NCBI GenBank assembly: GCA_019312705.1
Contig: JAFDCW010000663.1
Span: 1 to 5,721, forward strand
Direction of reading: 5' to 3'
From: Deltaproteobacteria bacterium
GTDB lineage: Bacteria > Myxococcota > Polyangia > Polyangiales > B10-G4
DNA length: 5,721 nt
The translations under genes and the position numbers were made by a program. Positions within the stretch are counted from its first letter, which is position 1. Every line of letters begins with the position of its first letter. The notes under the pieces are model-generated. The model worked only from the letters and a program-made list of their open reading frames with translations. It was not told the DNA's origin and searched no databases. Of the stretch, positions 1-3,839 are shown piece after piece.

Positions 1-369
1 CGCCGAGGACGCCCCGCTTTCCGAGGATGCCCTGCTTGCCGAGGATGCCCTGCTTGCCGAGGATTGCCCGGTCGCCGACGCCGCGGAAACGCCCAGCAGC
101 GCGACGGCACTCGAGCCTCCGGCGCCGAGGGCGCTTCGCGAGCTACCCGGATCGAGTCCATCGATCCTCGCCCACTGCAGCTCGCTCGCCGATTCACTGG
201 ATCCGGGGAGGCCCTCGATGCCGTCGCTCGCCCCAGAGATCTTCTCCGCGATGGTCGTGCCGAGGCTGTCCCAGCCCGCTGAGCCGACGACGGCCACGAG
301 GCAGAGCACGAGCAGGTACTCGACGCTGGTCAGACCGCGGGAGTCACGGGTTAGGCGGTGCAGGGACAC
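1..369 (-). CDS. Flp-type (type IVb) pilin-like protein with Ser/Ala-repeat tail, 3' end missing
   Basis: Likely a secreted or assembled pilin-like subunit. The frame is open for 123 codons from a GTG start at 369-367 to the window edge. A TAG lies in frame three codons upstream (378-376), so the start cannot be farther out. The N-terminus has a short basic leader (residues 1-12, ending RG), then LTSVEYLLVLCLVAVVG. That is a class III prepilin signal of the Flp kind: cleavage expected after Gly12, Glu at +5 followed by Tyr, then a hydrophobic helix (about 18-32). Residues 33-100 are Gly/Ser/Ala-rich and resemble nothing I can name. From about 102 the protein becomes hexapeptide repeats (SSASRA). 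No prepilin peptidase or tad gene is in view. The pilin-like N-terminus is well supported; a role as a true pilus subunit rather than a pseudopilin is not. The stop codon lies beyond position 1. Confidence 0.72.
   Translation of the reverse strand, partial: MSLHRLTRDSRGLTSVEYLLVLCLVAVVGSAGWDSLGTTIAEKISGASDGIEGLPGSSESASELQWARIDGLDPGSSRSALGAGGSSAVALLGVSAASATGQSSASRASSASRASSESGASSA
4..75. repeat. 18-bp tandem repeat, four units, inside the pilin-like gene
   Basis: Four consecutive 18-bp units lie at 4-21, 22-39, 40-57 and 58-75. The two central units are identical (plus-strand CGAGGATGCCCTGCTTGC) and the outer ones have diverged. Since 18 is a multiple of three, unit number can change without breaking the minus-strand frame, where the two central units read as a Ser/Ala/Arg hexapeptide. 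The array may continue beyond the left edge. Confidence 0.85.
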
Positions 370-615
370 GGGACCCTACAAATGCGAGAATCAAGCCAGC
401 CCCATACGTCCAAGAATTGGGACTTAAAGGCACGAACGTCACTCTGCGAGGGCCGATGGAATGGAGCATGCGCTGTGCGGCGCACCGCTGGCTCCGCAGC
501 GTTGCTGCAAAAATCCATATCGAGGGCATCTGAATACCTCCTCGCCCGGGCTCCGGTCCGAGACCCGCCGGGATGGGTTGCGCCCCATCTCCGGTCCCTG
601 TACACCCGTCCCGCT
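370..615. other. Divergent intergenic region between pilin-like gene and Crp/Fnr gene
   Basis: This 246-bp stretch separates two divergently transcribed genes and should hold the promoters of both. I found no convincing sigma-70 or sigma-54 promoter on either strand. It contains a short inverted repeat (496-508), a strong potential hairpin (568-594), and a 9-bp direct repeat CTCCGGTCC at 551-559 and 589-597. The frame of the Crp/Fnr gene stays open upstream to about 358, but the peptide there looks non-coding. Confidence 0.6.
568..594 (+). promoter_or_regulatory. Leader hairpin upstream of Crp/Fnr gene
   Basis: Bases 568-577 (CCGGGATGGG) pair with 584-594 (CCCATCTCCGG), giving ten base pairs with a single bulged T at 590 and a six-base loop. 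It ends 21 bases before the ATG at 616 and has no T-run after it, so it is not an ordinary intrinsic terminator. It could be a structured 5' leader; function is unknown. Confidence 0.35.
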
Positions 616-1278
616 ATGGAGGACCTTCGAGAGGGCGAGCGGGTACGTCTGGTCGAGAGGTTTGGACGCCAATTTCCGACCGGAACTACCCTCTTTCGCG
701 AGGGAGACGCCGCGGACGCCTGCTACATCCTCCAGGAAGGTCGAATTCGCCTGGTCAAGCGGGTCCGGTCTGCGGACCGCAGCGTGACGATTCTGCGCCC
801 CGGGGACCTCCTCGGGGAGGACGCCCTCCTCAGCCGCGCCGAGCGCACTGCGAGCGCCGTCGCCCTGACAGAGGTCACCGTCCTTGCCTTGGACAAGAAG
901 ACCTTTGGCCGACTTCTTTCAGGAAATCCCGATGTTGCGTCCCGGATGGTGGGCCAGCTCGTGCGGCGCCTCCGGGACGCCGAAGAGCAGCTCGAAAACA
1001 CGATGCTGCGAGATCACCCGTCTAGGGTGGTCAATACCCTCATCCGCTTGGCCTCCACGACCCAGGCCGGGCCCGAGGGTCATGCCTTGAGCGTATCGCC
1101 CCTCGACCTCTCGTCCCGGGCGAGCCTCGACGTGGACGCCGTCAAGCGGGCGGTGCAGCAGCTTCGGGACGGAGGATATGTCCGGATCGTGGACGAGAAG
1201 ATCGTGGTCCCCGATCTGTCTGCCTTACGACAACTCTACCAATTGCTGGGAATGAAGGAAGAGGTTCGAGGTGATTGA
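616..1278 (+). CDS. Crp/Fnr-family transcriptional regulator
   Basis: A 220-residue cytoplasmic DNA-binding regulator of typical family length. The N-terminal cyclic-nucleotide-type sensor fold (about 10-125) has FPTGTTLFREGD (20-31), the glycine turn EGRIRLVK (41-48), and a phosphate-binding-cassette-like stretch LGEDALL then ERTASAVAL (66-84), including an Arg-Thr-Ala like the CRP phosphate contact. Nucleotide binding is therefore possible but unproven. A long dimer helix (about 108-135) leads to a winged HTH (about 145-205) with the probable recognition helix at VDAVKRAVQQL (173-183). No Fnr-type iron-sulfur cysteine set is present; Cys36 is the only cysteine. I chose ATG 616 because it begins the family-like sequence, although no clear ribosome binding site precedes it. 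It diverges from the pilin-like gene and precedes the TPR lipoprotein gene, so either or both could be targets. Ligand and regulon are unknown. Confidence 0.9.
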   Translation: MEDLREGERVRLVERFGRQFPTGTTLFREGDAADACYILQEGRIRLVKRVRSADRSVTILRPGDLLGEDALLSRAERTASAVALTEVTVLALDKKTFGRLLSGNPDVASRMVGQLVRRLRDAEEQLENTMLRDHPSRVVNTLIRLASTTQAGPEGHALSVSPLDLSSRASLDVDAVKRAVQQLRDGGYVRIVDEKIVVPDLSALRQLYQLLGMKEEVRGD

Positions 1279-1284
1279 GCCGGG

Positions 1285-1300
1285 TGTCGGTAATCCGACA
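1285..1300. promoter_or_regulatory. Perfect dyad, possible Crp/Fnr-type operator
   Basis: TGTCGGTAATCCGACA is a perfect inverted repeat (6 bp, 4-base centre). Read as TGTCG-N6-CGACA it has the half-site and spacer geometry of CRP-family operators such as TGTGA-N6-TCACA. It begins seven bases after the stop codon of the Crp/Fnr gene and lies upstream of the TPR lipoprotein gene. Binding by the neighbouring regulator is inference; a small RNA hairpin is the alternative. Confidence 0.45.
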
Positions 1301-1302
1301 GT

Positions 1303-1323
1303 CACGGCGTCGGGGTCGCCGTG
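1303..1323 (+). terminator. Hairpin after Crp/Fnr gene, weak terminator candidate
   Basis: CACGGCG pairs perfectly with CGCCGTG around a seven-base loop (1310-1316). With the dyad just upstream it makes two adjacent hairpins after the stop codon. The following bases (TTGGTCC) are not T-rich, so a standard intrinsic terminator is doubtful; attenuation or mRNA end protection fits equally well. Confidence 0.3.
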
Positions 1324-1339
1324 TTGGTCCGGATTGGGG

Positions 1340-1368
1340 TTGACCCACCCGTGCCGACCCGTTAGATC
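1340..1368 (+). promoter_or_regulatory. Weak sigma-70-like promoter candidate for the TPR lipoprotein gene
   Basis: TTGACC (1340-1345) matches five of six bases of the -35 consensus and lies 17 bases before TAGATC (1363-1368), a poor -10 with three matches. A start near 1375 would give a leader of about 25 bases and put the dyad centre about 82 bases upstream, a distance compatible with class I activation by a CRP-type protein. The -10 is too weak for confidence. Confidence 0.25.
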
Positions 1369-1399
1369 GGGGCGCTCCCCTCGGGCGCTGAATCACCCG

Positions 1400-2179
1400 A
1401 TGAGAACTTCCTTACTTGTGCTCCTCCTTTCCCTCCTCTCCCTCATCGCCGCGTGCGGTGCGGGCCAAAGCACGGAAGACATGGATCGCTCGATGGCAGA
1501 GTTCAGGCTTGCGGCGTCGCTGCATCACGAGGGCAACGTTCCCGCCGCGATGGAGCGTCTGGCCGCCGCGATCCAACTCGACCCCGACAACGGTGAGGCC
1601 CACATCCTGCTCGGCTACATCTATCTCCAGCGCGGTGCCGCTGCGGAGGCCGAGACCCAGCTGCGCAAGGGCATCGACGTGCTGGCGAGCCGGGAGGCCG
1701 AGGGCGGCACTCTTCCCGAGGCCCGCAACATGCTCGGCCTCGCGCTCCTCGACCAGGATCGCTACGACGAAGCCGTCGAGGTCTTCGAAGCGGCGGCCCG
1801 GGACATGCTGAACCGCCAGCCGTGGAACGCCTGGGGCAACGTGGGGCGCGCGTACTACGAGCAGGGCGCCTACGACGAGTCCGCGGCCGCCCTCCGCCAG
1901 GCGGTCGAGATTCAGCCCCAGTTCTGTGTGGGCCACTACCTCCTCGGGCAGACCTACTTCGCCCAAGAGAAGTTCACCGACGCCGATCTCTCCCTGACCA
2001 GCGCCCTCGAGGCCAACCCCATCTGTGAGTCCTACCAGGGGGCCTATCGGCTCCGCGGTGAAACCCGCGCCCGCCTTGGCAACCGAGACGACGCGATCAC
2101 CGACCTCGAACGCTGTGTCGAGCTCGGCGACGACAACCCCGACGGCGCCGCCTGCCGTCGTTTGTTGGATGGCATCTGA
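1400..2179 (+). CDS. TPR-repeat outer-membrane lipoprotein, Tgl/PilF(PilW)-like
   Basis: A 259-residue exported lipoprotein. It opens with MRTSLLVLLLSLLSLIAAC, a signal peptide with lipobox ending at Cys19, the expected lipidated residue. Gly at +2 argues against Asp-type inner-membrane retention. ATG 1400 is chosen because it places the signal peptide at the N-terminus; an in-frame GTG at 1271 would add 43 unlikely residues. The mature part is nearly all tetratricopeptide repeats, roughly 33-62, 66-96, 106-137, 143-173, 177-207 and 214-243, with typical Gly/Ala/Pro positions (e.g. PDNGEAHILLGYIYLQRG). Size and architecture match PilF/PilW and Myxococcus Tgl, lipoproteins that help the PilQ secretin assemble. 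Its RodZ-like downstream neighbour, 3 bases away, supports this because pilF and rodZ are commonly adjacent. Other TPR lipoproteins look similar, so the exact role is inferred. Four cysteines (176, 209, 239, 252) in the C-terminal third might form disulfides. Confidence 0.85.
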   Translation: MRTSLLVLLLSLLSLIAACGAGQSTEDMDRSMAEFRLAASLHHEGNVPAAMERLAAAIQLDPDNGEAHILLGYIYLQRGAAAEAETQLRKGIDVLASREAEGGTLPEARNMLGLALLDQDRYDEAVEVFEAAARDMLNRQPWNAWGNVGRAYYEQGAYDESAAALRQAVEIQPQFCVGHYLLGQTYFAQEKFTDADLSLTSALEANPICESYQGAYRLRGETRARLGNRDDAITDLERCVELGDDNPDGAACRRLLDGI

Positions 2180-2182
2180 ATC

Positions 2183-2712
2183 ATGCAGTCGATCGGAATG
2201 CATCTGAAGCACGAGCGCGAGCTACGGCAGATCTCCATCGAGGAGCTCTCCCAGACGACCCGCATCCCCCTCAAGATGCTTCGGCACCTCGAAGCGGACC
2301 GGTTCGACGAGCTGCCCGGCGACGTCTTCGTTCGGGGCTTCATGAAGAGCTACGCTCGGGTCATCGGCCTGAACCCCTTCGGGGCTTCATGAAGAGCTAC
2401 GCTCGGGTCATCGGCCTGAACCCCCAAGAGGTCATCGAGCGCTACGACGCGGCGGCGGCCCCGAGCGCCGATCTGGCGCCGGCCCCGATCGCCGCCATCA
2501 CCCCGCCGGAGCGGGGACGACGCTTCGGGATCGCCATCGCCCTGGTCATTTTGCTCATCCTCTTCACCCTGGCACTTTCGGTCGTTCTTCGGCCGCGGCA
2601 CCGTGACACCCCGATCGAGCTATCCTACCGCTCGTGTCCGGTGAACTCTCCGATGCCCTCGTCCTCCGCGCCGTCGACTATCGCGACGCCGACCGCATCG
2701 TTACGCTCCTAA
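2183..2712 (+). pseudogene. RodZ-like HTH/membrane protein gene, frameshifted by a 47-bp duplication
   Basis: Related to the cytoskeletal protein RodZ, which links MreB to the membrane. The first frame (2183-2392, 69 residues) is a RodZ-type helix-turn-helix: MQSIGMHLKHERELRQISIE, then EELSQTTRIPLKMLRHLEAD and the signature GDVFVRGFMKSYARVIGLNP. It then hits TGA at 2390-2392. The second frame (ATG 2389, stop at 2712, 107 residues) repeats MKSYARVIGLNP, then has QEVIERYDAAAA, an Ala/Pro linker, basic RGRR and one membrane helix. Removing one 47-bp copy gives a continuous 160-residue protein with the HTH at about 1-75 and the membrane helix at about 99-120. It lacks RodZ's usual periplasmic domain, and its last 26 or so residues overlap recO in another frame and look non-native. 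The ATG at 2389 overlaps the TGA, so a separate downstream fragment could be made by reinitiation. An assembly error is possible. Confidence 0.82.
2331..2424. repeat. Exact 47-bp tandem duplication
   Basis: Bases 2331-2377 and 2378-2424 are identical 47-mers beginning TTCGGGGCTTCATGAAGAGC and ending GGCCTGAACCCC. The boundaries are exact: the bases before and after do not extend the match. Because 47 is not a multiple of three, the duplication shifts the frame of the RodZ-like gene. The lack of divergence between copies implies a recent event or an assembly artefact. Confidence 0.95.
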
Positions 2713-3398
2713 CCGAGAGTCACGGCAAGGTCGCTGTCCTCGCTCGCAACGCCCGCCGCAGCAAGAAGCGGTTTGGCGGGTCCCTCGAGCCCTACGCACT
2801 GATCGAAGCCGAAGTGCGCCTGGGCCGCGGCGAGGTAGGCAGCATCGCCAAGGCGCGCGTGAAGCAGAGTTTTCCCGCCATCCTCGGCGACCTCACCCGC
2901 ATGTCGGTCGCGGCCGTGGCCCTCGAACTGGTTCGCGAGGCCCTCCCGGCGCGGCAGCCGGAGCCCGAGGTCTTCGCCCTCACGATGGAATTTCTGGCCC
3001 ACCTCGCCGACATGACTGGCTCCCCAGGGGCCCAGGAGCAGCTCCTCCTCACCTTCGAGGTGCGTTGCATCGGGCTGCTGGGTTTTGCCCCAAACCTCGA
3101 TACCTGCGCTCGCTGCGGGCGCCGGGCCGAGGATGGGCAGGCGGCCCTCTTCGACCCCGCCGCCGGCTCCGTGATCTGCCGCAGCTGCGGCGGTGGGTCC
3201 ATGAAGCTTTCGGGAGAGACTCGCCGGGCCATGGCGAGAGCGATCACCCCCGAGTGGGCCGACGCGGGACTTCACCCCCTCCCTGATGCTGGTCGGGGAC
3301 AGCTCCGCCGGGCCATTTCAGGCCTCGTCGAATACACCCTCGGCAGACCCCTCCGGGCCTCGGCTTCCCTCGCCCAAATCCTCGAAATCGCGGGTTGA
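2634..3398 (+). CDS. recO: DNA repair protein RecO
   Basis: RecO works with RecR (and RecF) to displace SSB and load RecA on gapped DNA; it also anneals single strands. The 254-residue length is normal for the family. Residues 1-80 form the N-terminal OB fold, recognisable by ALVLRAVDYRDADRIVTLLT (8-27), HGKVAVLARNARRSKKRFGG (30-49) and the following strand LEPYALIEAEVRLGRGE. The rest is the helical domain, with a zinc-binding module of two CxxC pairs: Cys158/Cys161 and Cys182/Cys185. The GTG start at 2634 fits the family N-terminus, although no clear ribosome binding site is seen and it begins 79 bases before the preceding frame's stop, so translation is probably coupled. It is a housekeeping gene apparently unrelated in function to its pilus-like and chemosensory neighbours. 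Confidence 0.95.
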   Translation: MSGELSDALVLRAVDYRDADRIVTLLTESHGKVAVLARNARRSKKRFGGSLEPYALIEAEVRLGRGEVGSIAKARVKQSFPAILGDLTRMSVAAVALELVREALPARQPEPEVFALTMEFLAHLADMTGSPGAQEQLLLTFEVRCIGLLGFAPNLDTCARCGRRAEDGQAALFDPAAGSVICRSCGGGSMKLSGETRRAMARAITPEWADAGLHPLPDAGRGQLRRAISGLVEYTLGRPLRASASLAQILEIAG

Positions 3399-3443
3399 TC
3401 CGGTTGACCCGGTACGGCGAGTTTAGAGTACCATCCGAGAGTC
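3399..3443. other. recO to receiver-gene intergenic spacer with short repeats and dyad
   Basis: This 45-bp spacer shows an imperfect 9-bp tandem repeat straddling the recO stop (GGTTGATCC at 3393-3401, GGTTGACCC at 3402-3410) and an inverted repeat GGTAC (3411-3415)/GTACC (3428-3432). A -35-like TTGACC at 3404 has no well-spaced -10. It may hold a promoter or operator for the receiver-kinase pair, but the sequence alone does not settle it. Confidence 0.35.
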
Positions 3444-3452
3444 GTGGACTCT
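3438..3452 (+). promoter_or_regulatory. Hairpin with the GTG start codon in its loop
   Basis: AGAGTC (3438-3443) and GACTCT (3447-3452) are perfect inverted repeats around exactly GTG (3444-3446), the start codon of the receiver gene. In mRNA this would place the initiation codon in a triloop and pair the bases on either side. It could reduce translation unless ribosomes or a factor open it. Chance is possible for a 6-bp stem. Confidence 0.35.
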
Positions 3453-3839
3453 GTTGACCTGCTTCGGGTCCTCGTGGTCGAGGATTCCAGTGCGATGCGT
3501 GCTTTCGTGCGCGCGACCCTCGAAGAAGAGGGAACCGCCGAGGTCGATGAGGCCGAGAGCGGCTTCGTCGCCTTGCGCATTCTTCCCCGCAAGCACTTCG
3601 ACCTGGTAGTGGTCGACATCAACATGCCCGACATCAACGGTCTCGAGTTGGTCTCGTTCATGCGCAAGTCCGACCGGCATCGCGATACGCCAGTTGTCAT
3701 CATCAGCACCGAGGCGAGCGCCAAGGACCGCGAGCGGGGGCTGTCCCTCGGCGCCAACGCCTACCTCAAGAAGCCTTTCACGCCGGCCCAGCTTCGCGAG
3801 GTCGTCGCGACCCTTCAAAAGACGACCGGGGACCGTTGA
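3444..3839 (+). CDS. Single-domain CheY-like response regulator
   Basis: A 131-residue stand-alone phospho-receiver with no output domain, expected to be phosphorylated by a histidine kinase, most simply the CheA encoded immediately downstream. It has the acidic pair Glu13-Asp14 in VLVVEDSS, the phospho-acceptor Asp58 in LVVVDINMPDINGLEL, Ser88 at the switch Ser/Thr position in VVIISTEA, and Lys110-Pro111 in YLKKPF. The quartet is complete, so it should be active. The GTG start at 3444 is the start best matching the fold, with only a weak purine stretch before it. The stop overlaps the kinase start by three bases, indicating an operon. It could carry signal to a motor or pilus machine, or act as a phosphate sink; the sequence cannot distinguish these. 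Confidence 0.92.
   Translation: MDSVDLLRVLVVEDSSAMRAFVRATLEEEGTAEVDEAESGFVALRILPRKHFDLVVVDINMPDINGLELVSFMRKSDRHRDTPVVIISTEASAKDRERGLSLGANAYLKKPFTPAQLREVVATLQKTTGDR

Noticed and set aside
429..462. Sigma-54-like GGCAC element upstream of the Crp/Fnr gene
   Set aside because: The following GC is at the wrong distance for a -24/-12 promoter.
496..508. GCAGC-GTT-GCTGC inverted repeat next to an A/T run
   Set aside because: The run is A after the stem on the plus strand and T before the stem on the minus strand, so it is not an intrinsic terminator in either direction.
27..533. 168-codon plus-strand open frame at the left end
   Set aside because: It is antisense to the pilin-like gene, Arg/Pro/Ser-rich and without domains; the minus strand shows a true prepilin signal.
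358..615. In-frame upstream extension of the Crp/Fnr regulator by 86 codons
   Set aside because: The peptide has no family similarity and no domain features, and the regulator begins naturally at 616.
1271..1399. GTG 1271 as start of the TPR lipoprotein
   Set aside because: It would bury the signal peptide 43 residues inside the protein; ATG 1400 gives a normal lipoprotein N-terminus.
1412..2212. 266-codon open frame on the minus strand opposite the TPR lipoprotein
   Set aside because: It is the antisense of a gene with clear signal peptide and TPR repeats; long antisense frames are expected in GC-rich coding DNA.
2709..3275. 188-codon open frame on the minus strand opposite recO
   Set aside because: Antisense shadow of a clear RecO; no recognisable domain.
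3404..3429. TTGACC ... TAGAGT as a promoter for the receiver gene
   Set aside because: The spacer is only 14 bases, outside the usual sigma-70 range.
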